Assembly: GCF_004745425.1 (NCBI RefSeq)
Contig: NZ_PGGK01000001.1
Span: 62,001-126,000, forward strand
Origin: Methanolobus halotolerans
GTDB taxonomy: Archaea; Halobacteriota; Methanosarcinia; Methanosarcinales; Methanosarcinaceae
Direction: 5' to 3'
DNA length: 64,000 nt
The notes beneath the pieces were generated by a model. That model was not told where the DNA came from. It saw only the letters and a program-made list of their open reading frames with translations, and ran no database searches. Within the stretch, counting starts at the first letter, position 1, and every line of letters starts with the position of its first letter. The position numbers and the translations under genes are program-made. Shown in pieces: positions 53,386 to 62,702 of the stretch.

Positions 53386-56238
53386 ATGCTAGGCATGAAC
53401 AACAAACTGAACAAAGAAATCACTCGCGTGTTGAATGACATCAGCAATGGGTCTCTGGATTCCAGGATAAGCTTGGAATTGACAGGTAATGATGAAATAC
53501 TTGCTGAGAAGTTCAATGCTTTTATTGGGAATGCTGTTGAATGGAAACGTTCCGCTGATTCCCAGACTGTGATCGCCGATGAGGTAAGCAAGCTTGCCGT
53601 GTGTGCATTGGAAGGTAATCTCGATAAAAGGATAAAGACCGGTGAATTTAACGGCAGGGCAAAAGAAACCATGGATGAGATCAACAGTCTGATGGATGCT
53701 GTGGTCGAACCATTCATGGCTGCATCTAAGTATGTCCGCAGGATATCCGAAGGTGACATCCCTCCACAGATAACGAAGGAATACAAAGGTACCTTCAATG
53801 AATTTAAGAATAACCTGAATGCCTGTGTGGATGCTATCAATTCGCTTGTTGAGGACTCCGCCAGGCTGGCTGAAGCAGGTATTGAAGGCAGAGTAGATGT
53901 GCGTGCTGATGCTTCCCGCCATGAAGGTGATTTCAAGAGGATAATCGAAAGCCTGAATACCACACTTGATGCAATCGCACGACCTCTTCACGAAAGCACG
54001 GATGTTCTTCTGAAGCTGGCGGTCAATGACTTCGAGACTGGTGTTGATGGGGAGTATACGGGTATTTTCAAGGACAATGCCTACGCTGTCAATGAGGTAA
54101 GAAACAGGCTGCTAAACATCCAGCGTACGTTCGAATACATGGCTGTAGGAAACTTCAGTGATCTTGAAAGATACAGGAAGGCAGGCAAGCGCTCGGAGAA
54201 TGATAAACTTCTTCCTAACACCGTTCTGTTGATGGAAACCGTCAAGGGAATGGCTGACGAGTTCATAGGGCTTGGTACAGCCGCAGAAGCAGGCAGTCTG
54301 GACCACAGGGTTGATTCTTCAAAGTTTGATGGCCTTTTCCAGGAAGCGGTCAATAGTGTAAACGATGCATTTGATGCTCTTATCGCTCCGCTCAACATGA
54401 CTGCAGACTATGTTGAGAACATTTCCAGGGGTGAGATACCGGAGAAGATACACGACGAGTACAAAGGTGATTTCAACATAATCAAAAACAATATCAATGC
54501 CTGTATCGATGGTCTTGCAGGCCTTCAGGAATGTGATGAAATACTGCAACTCATGGCAGAGAACGATCACACACGTAAGGTTGAAGGCCAGTATCAGGGT
54601 ATATTTGCTGATGTGGGTGAAGCCACGAACTCCATCCGTGACAGGTTGCTCACGGTGATGTCTGTCAACAAAAGGATTGCTGTCGGCGACCTTGGTAATC
54701 TTGAAGGTCTTAAAAAAGTAGGTAAACGTTCTGAGAACGACGAACTGATCCCCTGTTATATTACTATGATGAGCAATATAGAAGGCATTGTAGATGAGTT
54801 CATAAAGCTGGGTCGTGCCAGTGAAACCGGAAACCTTGATTACAGGGCCGATTCTTCAGCTTATGACGGTGTATTCCAGGAGGCCATCGATACAGTCAAC
54901 ATGGCGATCGATGCGCTTGTAACACCTTTGAATGAATCTATCCGTATAGTCAATGAATATTCTGAGGGTAGACTCGATGCCAGAGTAAGCTTTGAGACAC
55001 AGGGCGACTTTAAGGTATTTGCAAATGCTCTTGACAGTTTCGGTGACAATCTTCAGGCCATAATTGCAGATTCAAGTGAAGTTCTGGAGGCTATTTCGAA
55101 TAACGATCTGACACGTCCTGTACGAGTGAGGGGTGTAGGCGAATTCCAGTTGCTTACAGATGGAGTTGAGAATACACGCATGTCACTGAACGATGTTGTT
55201 TCAACAGTCAATAATAGTTCAAGGAATGTTGCATCCACAGCAGAAGAAATGTCCGCGTCTGTAGAGGAGATGACCTCGTCATCCTACCAGATAGCAGACA
55301 CTGTTTCTGAGATCTCCAAAGGTGCTCAGAACCAGGCAGGTAAGACCGAGGAAGTTTCACGTGCGATGGTTGACATGACAATGACCGTCCAGGAAGTAGC
55401 TACCAATTCCCAGAAGGCGGCTGAAACTGCAAAAGAGTCCAACGAGCTGATCCATGACCTGGGTGAGCTGGCAGGGGATCTCCTCAGGAAGATGGAAGGC
55501 ATCAAAGGAGCATCCTCTGAATCATCTAAAGCAATAATGGAACTGGATGGTAAATCCAAGCAGATCGGTGAGATCGTTAACCTCATAACCAGTATTGCCG
55601 ATCAGACCAACCTGCTTGCGCTCAATGCAGCAATAGAAGCAGCTCGTGCAGGTGAGCATGGACGCGGGTTCGCGGTAGTTGCCGATGAGGTCCGCAAACT
55701 CGCAGAAGACTCCGGTAATGCTGCTAAGCAGATCGCAGGTCTCATACATCAGATACAGGATGGTACTGCAAATGCTGTCACTACAATGCAGGAAGGGGCG
55801 GATGAGGTTTCCCATGGTGCCTCCGCACTCAATGATGCGGTCAATATGATACAAAAGGTTGTAACCGCCGGTGACCTTATCGCAAGCATGGTGCAGGATA
55901 TTGCAGCTGCTGCACAGGAACAGTCAGCTTCCATTGAAGAAGTAACGTCTTCAGTAGAAGAGGTCAGCGCCATTTCCGAGGAATCAGCAGCAGGTACGGA
56001 GGAAGCATCTGCAGCCGTACAGGAGCAGACGGCAACAATGCAGGAGCTTTCAAGATCTGCAGAAGACCTTGCCCTGCTGGCAGGTGAAATGAAAGTCGTG
56101 GTTGACAAATTCATACTCGATGAAATGCAGTTGAATTGTACTGGTTCACTTGAAAAGGGTGTTGACACCGATGCAGACAAAGCTGATAATAAACCGGATG
56201 GTATTGGAAAAGGACCCCGGGACAGTGCTCTTGTATGA
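53386..56238 (+). CDS. Soluble methyl-accepting chemotaxis protein with poly-HAMP array
   Basis: The 950-residue protein has no signal peptide or membrane helix, so it is cytosolic. About residues 1-590 are repeated HAMP-like units, each with patterns such as [21 protein letters not shown] and [20 protein letters not shown]. The C-terminal receptor coiled coil carries the hairpin tip [20 protein letters not shown] with [19 protein letters not shown], which binds CheA and CheW. A short acidic tail follows the receptor domain. No CheA, CheB or CheY gene is present in the window. The stop overlaps the cheW start by 4 nt (ATGA). GGGTG lies just before the ATG. Confidence 0.92.
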   Translation: MLGMNNKLNKEITRVLNDISNGSLDSRISLELTGNDEILAEKFNAFIGNAVEWKRSADSQTVIADEVSKLAVCALEGNLDKRIKTGEFNGRAKETMDEINSLMDAVVEPFMAASKYVRRISEGDIPPQITKEYKGTFNEFKNNLNACVDAINSLVEDSARLAEAGIEGRVDVRADASRHEGDFKRIIESLNTTLDAIARPLHESTDVLLKLAVNDFETGVDGEYTGIFKDNAYAVNEVRNRLLNIQRTFEYMAVGNFSDLERYRKAGKRSENDKLLPNTVLLMETVKGMADEFIGLGTAAEAGSLDHRVDSSKFDGLFQEAVNSVNDAFDALIAPLNMTADYVENISRGEIPEKIHDEYKGDFNIIKNNINACIDGLAGLQECDEILQLMAENDHTRKVEGQYQGIFADVGEATNSIRDRLLTVMSVNKRIAVGDLGNLEGLKKVGKRSENDELIPCYITMMSNIEGIVDEFIKLGRASETGNLDYRADSSAYDGVFQEAIDTVNMAIDALVTPLNESIRIVNEYSEGRLDARVSFETQGDFKVFANALDSFGDNLQAIIADSSEVLEAISNNDLTRPVRVRGVGEFQLLTDGVENTRMSLNDVVSTVNNSSRNVASTAEEMSASVEEMTSSSYQIADTVSEISKGAQNQAGKTEEVSRAMVDMTMTVQEVATNSQKAAETAKESNELIHDLGELAGDLLRKMEGIKGASSESSKAIMELDGKSKQIGEIVNLITSIADQTNLLALNAAIEAARAGEHGRGFAVVADEVRKLAEDSGNAAKQIAGLIHQIQDGTANAVTTMQEGADEVSHGASALNDAVNMIQKVVTAGDLIASMVQDIAAAAQEQSASIEEVTSSVEEVSAISEESAAGTEEASAAVQEQTATMQELSRSAEDLALLAGEMKVVVDKFILDEMQLNCTGSLEKGVDTDADKADNKPDGIGKGPRDSALV

Positions 56239-56750
56239 GTCCGCCTGAGGAAGATCACATGGACGAACTGTTATTTGATGGGACAAACACTTCCGATGAT
56301 CTGCTTCAGCTGGTGATCTTTCAGCTTGGAGGTGAGGAGTTCGGTGTTGAGATCATAAAAGTTCAGGAGATCATCAGGATGCCTGAGATCACTCACATCC
56401 CCCAATCTCCTGATTTTGTCGAAGGTGTTATCCACCTTCGCGGAAGGATCATAGTTGTGGCCAATCTCGGCAAACGCTTTAACCTTAACTTAAAGGATGT
56501 AGATGAGAATTCCAGGATAATTGTTGTTGAGATAGAGAATAATGTTGTAGGTATGGTCGTCGACTCTGTCAATGAAGTATTGAGAATTCCAAAATCAAAT
56601 GTTGAACCTGCACCTGATCTTGTTCTTTCGCAGATAAGCAGGGACTACCTAAATGGTGTTGGTAAGGTCGACGACCGTCTTCTTATACTGCTGGATCTTG
56701 CCAGGGTCCTGACTCTTGAGGAAATAAATGAGATAGCCACCCTTGCCTGA
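56235..56750 (+). CDS. cheW: Chemotaxis adaptor CheW
   Basis: The 171-residue protein has the CheW domain ([18 protein letters not shown] at the start, then [33 protein letters not shown] and [21 protein letters not shown]). It links chemoreceptors to CheA. It is translationally coupled to the chemoreceptor gene, so the pair is likely made in fixed ratio. A 20-residue acidic N-terminal extension ([14 protein letters not shown]) precedes the domain. Confidence 0.94.
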   Translation: MSPPEEDHMDELLFDGTNTSDDLLQLVIFQLGGEEFGVEIIKVQEIIRMPEITHIPQSPDFVEGVIHLRGRIIVVANLGKRFNLNLKDVDENSRIIVVEIENNVVGMVVDSVNEVLRIPKSNVEPAPDLVLSQISRDYLNGVGKVDDRLLILLDLARVLTLEEINEIATLA

Positions 56751-56808
56751 TTGGCAGGATATTTTTCATTTTAAAATATCTTTGACAATTTTCTGTGGAA
56801 GGAACATT

Positions 56809-57408
56809 ATGGCTTTTACATACTTTTTCAGGGACATGCAGACACTTGAGATGATAAGGGACCACATTATTCCGGAACTTAGAACCCGCAGGTATATACA
56901 CATATGGGATGCGGGCTGTGCCATGGGTCCCGAACCATATTCACTGGCAATTGTATTGCGTGAGAACATGGGAATGATCTTCAGGAATGTGAAGATACAT
57001 GCAACTGATATTGATAACAGCAATCTCTTTGGTGATATTATCAGCAAAGGTATATACCCCAGGGAACAGGTCCAGCGGATACCAAAGGACATTATAGATA
57101 AATATTTCTCTCCGGCCGTCGAGCCGGGTCATTTTGTAATATCAGATGAAATAAGGAACAGTGTTTCTTTCACCAGGCATAACCTGCTGGACCTGCAGCC
57201 GATAAGAAAGGGTCTGAATCTGATCATGTGTAAGAATGTACTTCTCCACTTCCAGGAAAAGGAACGCATAGATGTTATCAGGATGTTCCATGATGCTCTG
57301 GAGGGGGGATATCTTGCCATGGAGCAGACCCAGAAAATGCCGGCAGAGCTTAATGACTATTTCGAGCCGGTGGTTTCGAATGCACAGTTGTACCGGAAAC
57401 TTTGTTGA
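56809..57408 (+). CDS. cheR: CheR-like chemoreceptor methyltransferase, short form
   Basis: The 199-residue protein has the CheR SAM-binding motif DAGCAMGPEPYSLAIVL (family form GCSxGEEPYS), followed by HATDIDNSNL, FTRHNLLDLQPI and LIMCKNVLLHFQE. It lacks the usual N-terminal helical domain of about 70 residues, so it is shorter than typical CheR (about 270). It may be a specialised or degenerate methyltransferase. AAGGA lies 5 nt before ATG 56809; a longer frame from 56743 overlaps cheW and adds no conserved sequence. Confidence 0.82.
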   Translation: MAFTYFFRDMQTLEMIRDHIIPELRTRRYIHIWDAGCAMGPEPYSLAIVLRENMGMIFRNVKIHATDIDNSNLFGDIISKGIYPREQVQRIPKDIIDKYFSPAVEPGHFVISDEIRNSVSFTRHNLLDLQPIRKGLNLIMCKNVLLHFQEKERIDVIRMFHDALEGGYLAMEQTQKMPAELNDYFEPVVSNAQLYRKLC

Positions 57409-57679
57409 CTGTCCTGTCAAAGTCATGGAATTAAAAAATGCCCTGAAGTTAAGATAATCATTGGTGCGTATCATAATTAAATTTCCAATGTGGTCCTTGT
57501 ATTTTGTACATGGGTGAAATAACCGGCTTACGTTCACAAGTGTCTGTTCTTTAACCGATATTTTTTCGCCATCATTTTTATCACCGCCATAAGTCAGTGT
57601 TTCATGTTCATAATACATAAATACTGATTTACCACAACTTTGTCTTATCAGATGTCAGACAAAGATCAGGGGTATCAAT
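57409..57679 (+). promoter_or_regulatory. Promoter and leader hairpin of the actin-like operon
   Basis: A TATA-like aatacataaatactg (57611-57625) suggests a start near 57640. The first nucleotides of the predicted mRNA form CTTTGTCT (57638-57645) and AGACAAAG (57657-57664), an 8-bp perfect stem with an 11-nt loop. AGGGGT follows a few bases later as the ribosome site for the TTG start. The 57409-57600 part holds nothing I can support. Confidence 0.5.
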
Positions 57680-58750
57680 TTGGAAGATTTTGAACAGGTC
57701 CAAAGTGGGAAGGAAACTGAAAATAAGACTTCAGAGCCTGCAAATGGGCAAGAGGTACTTTATGTGGGTATCGATCTTGGTACTTACACAATAGCAATAT
57801 GTACAAACAAGGGAACAAAATTTGTGGGATACAGTGCCATTGCTTATGAAGGAGAACAATTTCCGCAAAGCGTGGAAAATGAGAATATCCTTTTCGGAAA
57901 AGCTGCTCTTGAACAGACAGATATGGAACCAAAAGTGCCTGTAAAGGATTTCCTTATGGGAAATACCGGCAATCAGGAACCTGTAAAGTTCTTATTACAA
58001 CATTGTCTCAAGAGTGCCGGGATAGAACTCGACTCCGGGGAAAGTTATGCAATTATAGGTGTTCCTGCAGGTGCTGATATCACCTATAAGAAATCCATAC
58101 TGGGTATGGCAAGAGGGATGTTCACAGGTGCAATGGTGGCCGATGAAGCCTTCTGTATAGCTTATGGAAGCGGCCGTATGGAGAATTGCCTTATTGTAGA
58201 CATAGGTGCAAGTAAGCTGAATATCTGTCATATCAATGGCAATGTTCCCGGGGATGAGGACCAGATAAAAATATCCTTTGCAGGGGAGAACATCGACCTG
58301 GAGCTAATTGACCTGATCAGGGAAAAGTATGAAGATGCGAAGATAACAAAGCACCTTGCAAGGCAGTGGAAGGAAGAGTTTGGCTATGTAGGTCTTTCAG
58401 ATGTCCGGTGCGAAGTTGAACTGCCATTAGAAACCTCATCTGAAGAATCATCAATTACCGAAGAACTGAGGCTTGCATGTGAATCAGTAGTTCCTGATGT
58501 TGTTTCAGGCCTGACCAAAATGATCTCCGATTCGCAACCGGATATCAGGGAAACATTGAGGAACAATATCTATGTATGCGGCGGTTGCAGTAAAATAAAA
58601 AATGTTGGCAATTTCATTGAAGGCGAGTTGAAAGAGCTGGGTGGAGGAAAGGTTTTCTTGTCGGAAGATCCGGATTTCGCAGTTGCTCAAGGTGCCAGAA
58701 AGCTTACTGAAAGAATGCCTCAGGAATTCTGGTCACAGGTGAATAGTTAA
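57680..58750 (+). CDS. Actin-like ATPase (MreB/MamK/FtsA superfamily)
   Basis: The 356-residue protein has the actin-fold motifs: phosphate-1 YVGIDLGTYTIAICT (about residues 28-42), phosphate-2 LIVDIGASKLNICHI (about 172-186) and adenosine NNIYVCGGCSKIKNV (about 296-310). Residues 1-25 are a hydrophilic acidic extension. It is distinct from Hsp70 by length and from archaeal crenactin by sequence; I cannot place it in a named subfamily. It probably forms filaments. The start is TTG 57680 with AGGGGT 6 nt upstream. The next gene, a long coiled coil, follows by 27 nt, and chemoreceptor genes precede it. Confidence 0.85.
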   Translation: MEDFEQVQSGKETENKTSEPANGQEVLYVGIDLGTYTIAICTNKGTKFVGYSAIAYEGEQFPQSVENENILFGKAALEQTDMEPKVPVKDFLMGNTGNQEPVKFLLQHCLKSAGIELDSGESYAIIGVPAGADITYKKSILGMARGMFTGAMVADEAFCIAYGSGRMENCLIVDIGASKLNICHINGNVPGDEDQIKISFAGENIDLELIDLIREKYEDAKITKHLARQWKEEFGYVGLSDVRCEVELPLETSSEESSITEELRLACESVVPDVVSGLTKMISDSQPDIRETLRNNIYVCGGCSKIKNVGNFIEGELKELGGGKVFLSEDPDFAVAQGARKLTERMPQEFWSQVNS

Positions 58751-58777
58751 TTAGACAAAATATCCGGATGTGTTTTT

Positions 58778-60583
58778 ATGAGTTCATTAACTTGGTCAAA
58801 AAATGCAAAACAGGTAAATAAGGGCCGACAGGACTTCACTCCTAACATTTACCGTAAACCTGTAAAAAACGATGATGAGGACAAAGAACAACATATGGTT
58901 CCGTCTTCCGGTGGTCAGGGTAAAACCGATCCACAAGGGCAGGATCCTAAAGTTAAAGAACTTGAAGACGGTCTTGAAGATATAAGAGAAAAATATGAAG
59001 CTGAGATCCGGGAATACAGGGAAAGGGAAACTGTTCTTGCCGAAGTGAAGTCAAGATACGAATCGGAAATGGGAGAGTACAGGCAAAAACAGGAGCATCT
59101 CAAACAAGAGATGGAGGAACTTTCCAGGCAGGAAAAAGATCTCAACCGAAAATGTGCCCTGCTCATATCAGCAACTTCAAAGGTTGAAAACCTGATACCT
59201 GAGATAGAAATTAACGATCTTGAAGAGAAACGCTCTGCCTTTGAGAAACAGAAGGCTGACTTCGAAAAACAGGTAGCAGAGCTCGAGAGTTCTAAGTTAG
59301 AGTACGAGGAACAATTTTCCATTCTCGAGAATAACAGGACAGAACTTTACAATCAGAACTCCTCCTATGAAGAAAATCTGCAGTCCTATATGGAAAAAAA
59401 GGATGAACTTGAGGAAAAAGTAAGATCACTCGAAGAACAGATGTCTTCAGGCAGCAATCTCACAGCTGACCTTGCAGACTTCAACTATGCAGGGGCTGTG
59501 GAGGTTGTAAGATTTAGGTACTTCTCCGAATTAAAAGAATTGAACCGTAAGCATGCTGATCTTCGGACACTTCGGGAGGAACTTGAAAGTGAGGAAGCAC
59601 TGCTTATGGCAAAGAGTTCCGGTGTCGAGGAGATCAAGGCACAGATCGAGAAAGAATTCTCCAAACTCAAACCAAGGGCAAGCGAGCTGGAGAACGCTAC
59701 CTGGGAATATGAGGAAAAGGCCAAAAAGCATAGCGAGAACGAACGCATGCTGTCGGATATTATATCAAGATACAATGTGGAATATGCTCTTTTCAAACAG
59801 AGGCAGAGTGAACTCAAGGAACTTAAAAGCGTACAGGAAAAACAGGAATATGATCTTGTCAGGAGAAAGCTTGCGGCATTTGAATCCGGAAAGCTGCTGA
59901 AATCTGAGGTATGCAGGATAAATTCCCTGTCCGAGGAACTGGCAGAAAAGGTCCGTGGGTTTGAGGAGAATATCGTAAATTACGAGACCGATCGTCTGAG
60001 CTATGAAGAGAAACTCAGGGTCCACACTGAGAATGAGGAAAAACTCTGTGAAGATATCTCAAAGTATGAGTCCGAACTCAAGGTTCATGAAGAGAAGCGC
60101 TTGGAGCTGGAAAAGCTCAGGTCATCCCTTTCCGGGTCAGAAGATGCTCTCAGGGAGAAGCAGTCAGAGATTGACAGACACAAAAAGGAACTTGAGATTG
60201 AAAATGAGAGCCTTCTTGCTCATCAGAAAGAAGTTGATGTTCAAAGAACAGAACTCGAGTCCGAGCTTGAAAGCATCAAATCAAAGCTTGAAGATAACAA
60301 GCGTCTTGAAAAAGAACTTGAAACCACATCAAATGAGCTGGTATCAAGACGCAGGGAACTGGAGGGGCTAGTTGAGACCACACATAAGGATATCGGAACA
60401 CAGGTGACGATACATCGTCAGCATCTGGATATCAAGAAGATGAGTACCAAGCTCGAACAGCAGTCGGTCTATATACAGAGTCTGAAAAAGTCTCTGGAAG
60501 AACTGCAGGGTTCCCTTGAAGATTCAAGGAAGAACGAAGTGTTCTCAGAAATAGTACAAATGAATATCGGAATCTTAAAGTGA
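58778..60583 (+). CDS. Long coiled-coil protein, partner of the actin-like gene
   Basis: The 601-residue protein has a basic, Pro- and Gly-containing disordered N-terminus (about residues 1-60, SSLTWSKNAKQVNKGRQDF) and then nearly continuous coiled coil to the end (ELEDGLEDIREKYEAEIREY, EKQKADFEKQVAELESSKLEY). Recurrent segments such as SYEENLQSYMEKKDELEEKV and SKYESELKVHEEKRLELEKL suggest internal repeats. There is no membrane helix. It likely binds the filament protein or the chemoreceptor array. Function unknown. Confidence 0.82.
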   Translation: MSSLTWSKNAKQVNKGRQDFTPNIYRKPVKNDDEDKEQHMVPSSGGQGKTDPQGQDPKVKELEDGLEDIREKYEAEIREYRERETVLAEVKSRYESEMGEYRQKQEHLKQEMEELSRQEKDLNRKCALLISATSKVENLIPEIEINDLEEKRSAFEKQKADFEKQVAELESSKLEYEEQFSILENNRTELYNQNSSYEENLQSYMEKKDELEEKVRSLEEQMSSGSNLTADLADFNYAGAVEVVRFRYFSELKELNRKHADLRTLREELESEEALLMAKSSGVEEIKAQIEKEFSKLKPRASELENATWEYEEKAKKHSENERMLSDIISRYNVEYALFKQRQSELKELKSVQEKQEYDLVRRKLAAFESGKLLKSEVCRINSLSEELAEKVRGFEENIVNYETDRLSYEEKLRVHTENEEKLCEDISKYESELKVHEEKRLELEKLRSSLSGSEDALREKQSEIDRHKKELEIENESLLAHQKEVDVQRTELESELESIKSKLEDNKRLEKELETTSNELVSRRRELEGLVETTHKDIGTQVTIHRQHLDIKKMSTKLEQQSVYIQSLKKSLEELQGSLEDSRKNEVFSEIVQMNIGILK

Positions 60584-60689
60584 TTCCTTAAAGTGGTCTG
60601 TTTAGTTCATATTGTAAATGTGCCTCAGAACTCATAGGGTTCATCATGGATCAGAACGGTTTTATCATCACAGGCACACTTTTCAGATT
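60584..60689. other. Convergent spacer between coiled-coil gene and pyrF
   Basis: The spacer contains a 7-bp inverted repeat TGTGCCT/AGGCACA with a long loop, possibly a weak terminator. No gene is seen. Confidence 0.3.
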
Positions 60690-61355
60690 TCAACTTGAAT
60701 CTTTAATAACTTTTTTTATTTCCCTGACAATACCTGCTGCAGCTCCTGCGGGGTCAGCGGACTGGTAGAGGCTCCTCCCAACGATCACCCAGTCAGTACC
60801 TGCCATGATGGCATCAGAAGCGCTACCTCCCTGGGCACCAACGCCCGGGGATATTATAGCAAGCTCCTCACCTATTATTCTTCTGATCTGCTTTACCCTT
60901 TCCGGACGGGTGGCAGGGGCTACGACACCTGAGGCACACTGGTCTGCGGCCATCTTTGCGATAGCCTTTCCGGCTTCCTGCATGAGATCAAGTGCACCGG
61001 GGTGGCTCATTTCGGTCACCACGAAAATGTCCTTCTTACGTTCGCGTGCCAGCTCAACACATGCCTCAAGACTGTCATGCCCTGTAAATCCCTGTACTAT
61101 CACTGCATCAGCACCTGCATCGAATACCTGCTCACAGATAAGGCGGTTTGTGTTCGGGATGTCCGCTACCTTGAAATCCGCTATGATGGGCGCATACTTC
61201 ACCAGTTTTTCTATGATCTGAAGCCCACTCGCAAGTACGAGGGGATAGCCCACCTTTATCGCATCTACATGTCCGGCAACAGCCTTTGATATCCTTATAG
61301 CCTCATCACTGTCCAGCACATCCAGTGCGAGTATGAGTCGGGTGTTCTTTTCCAT
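60690..61355 (-). CDS. pyrF: Orotidine 5'-phosphate decarboxylase
   Basis: The 221-residue enzyme makes UMP, the last step of de novo pyrimidine synthesis. It has the N-terminal [10 protein letters not shown], the catalytic [13 protein letters not shown] (Lys and Asp pairs), and the phosphate-binding [10 protein letters not shown] and [17 protein letters not shown]. The start ATG 61355 is supported by AAGGAGAG 8 nt upstream. A longer frame to 61436 would overlap the deoxyhypusine synthase gene and adds no conserved sequence. Confidence 0.95.
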   Translation of the reverse strand: MEKNTRLILALDVLDSDEAIRISKAVAGHVDAIKVGYPLVLASGLQIIEKLVKYAPIIADFKVADIPNTNRLICEQVFDAGADAVIVQGFTGHDSLEACVELARERKKDIFVVTEMSHPGALDLMQEAGKAIAKMAADQCASGVVAPATRPERVKQIRRIIGEELAIISPGVGAQGGSASDAIMAGTDWVIVGRSLYQSADPAGAAAGIVREIKKVIKDSS

Positions 61356-61398
61356 GAGATCTCTCCTTGATAGTGGTTTAAAGATATGCTCTCCTCTT

Positions 61399-62349
61399 TC
61401 ATTCCTTGGCCAGTCGGCTCCTTGCAGCTGCAACAAGGATGGGCAAAGTTATTGTGGCATCGGAATGTACTGTCACAGAGCGTGCCGTCTCGCTGACCTT
61501 TCCCCACGAGCGTGCTTCATCAAGGGTCGCACCGCTCAGGCCACCTGTTTCAGGCGTGTCCATTGTCAGCTGGATGGCGTATTCGAACTCCTGGTGTGTG
61601 ATTAGCATGGACTGGAAAATATAGTTCTTGGGAACGCCGCCCCCTATTAACAGGGCACCGGGCTTCTTTGACTCGTAGCAGATATCGATTATTTCCTTCA
61701 TGTCAGCGAAGGCATCCACTTTTAGTGGATTCTTCTGTTTGTAGAGCCATGCCTGCAGTCCTATCATGGAATCCTGTATGGCCGGACAGTAGACAGGAAC
61801 GTTCATATCAGCTGCAGCCTTCAGGATTGAGTTATCATCATCTATATTCCTGCCGATGTGCGTCATAAGCTCCCTTATGGAAATGGTATCGTCGCCAAGT
61901 CCCGATAAAATTGCCTGCATCTTTTCCTCGAAATCGACAAAATATGTTTCGGGTAGATAGACATCGTATATCCTGTTGATCTCGTCATGTTTCAACTCAA
62001 TGTCGTTGCACTCCGCACATCCCTTATAGTGGTGCAGTCCCAATGACTCAACAATCTCATGCACCATATTCGCACCGGTGGTCACCAGTACGTCTATGTA
62101 GCCGTCCCTGATCAGATCAGTCACGATGCTTCTCATTCCTGCCGGTACCATGGCTCCTGCCAGCCCGAAAAAGCTTGTGGAACCTTCACTTAGCATCTCA
62201 TGGTAGATGTCCACAGCATCCGCCAGCTTACCTGCCCCGAAAGCGCATCCGCTAATGGAGTTTATGAGTGAATCAACATCCATGCCGGCTGTTATCCTGG
62301 CCTGGTCGATAGGGTTCTCGAGCTTTTGGCTATGTAGGTCATGTTCCAT
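61399..62349 (-). CDS. Deoxyhypusine synthase family protein
   Basis: The 316-residue protein has the NAD- and spermidine-site segments of deoxyhypusine synthase: [35 protein letters not shown], and [17 protein letters not shown] with the catalytic Lys before Asn. It modifies a lysine of aIF5A, or in related archaeal proteins may make homospermidine-like products. Some archaea have two paralogues. The frame is open to 62478, but ATG 62349 has GAGGA 7 nt upstream and begins the conserved domain. It lies 43 nt before the pyrF start. Confidence 0.88.
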   Translation of the reverse strand: MEHDLHSQKLENPIDQARITAGMDVDSLINSISGCAFGAGKLADAVDIYHEMLSEGSTSFFGLAGAMVPAGMRSIVTDLIRDGYIDVLVTTGANMVHEIVESLGLHHYKGCAECNDIELKHDEINRIYDVYLPETYFVDFEEKMQAILSGLGDDTISIRELMTHIGRNIDDDNSILKAAADMNVPVYCPAIQDSMIGLQAWLYKQKNPLKVDAFADMKEIIDICYESKKPGALLIGGGVPKNYIFQSMLITHQEFEYAIQLTMDTPETGGLSGATLDEARSWGKVSETARSVTVHSDATITLPILVAAARSRLAKE

Positions 62350-62702
62350 TTTAAGTCCTCTTAATTTTATAGTTCCTATGGCAGGCTCATTCATTAATGT
62401 TGCTCTAAGCATACTTTTGGAATGAAGAACAAAGTTTGCAGAATCAAATTGATCCCTTACTTCAGATAAACCTTCCATAACTGAATATTTACAGAATAAT
62501 GGCTTGTAGAAGACCTGTCAAAACACAATCTGTAGAATAAAATAGGTATATCTGTTTGATAATCAATATACATTTTGAAATTTTGTTGACCTTAATTTTC
62601 TTTCGAATTCTGAGGATTTCTACAGAGCCGACATCCATCGTATTTTTATATTATAGGGACTTCTGGTGTTCAAATATGCGTTGATAACCATAGAGAATAA
62701 AC
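62350..62702. promoter_or_regulatory. Divergent region before the antiporter and deoxyhypusine synthase genes
   Basis: The first 129 nt are an in-frame extension of the deoxyhypusine synthase frame that is probably leader. A TATA-like tttttatattatag (62643-62656) serves the antiporter, with a start near 62675. CTGTAGAA/TTCTACAG repeats occur about 85 nt apart; significance unknown. No further gene is seen. Confidence 0.35.

Noticed and set aside
57142-57618. A 158-codon minus-strand frame over the end of cheR and the following spacer
   Set aside because: More than half is antisense to cheR, it has no ribosome site and no family resemblance.
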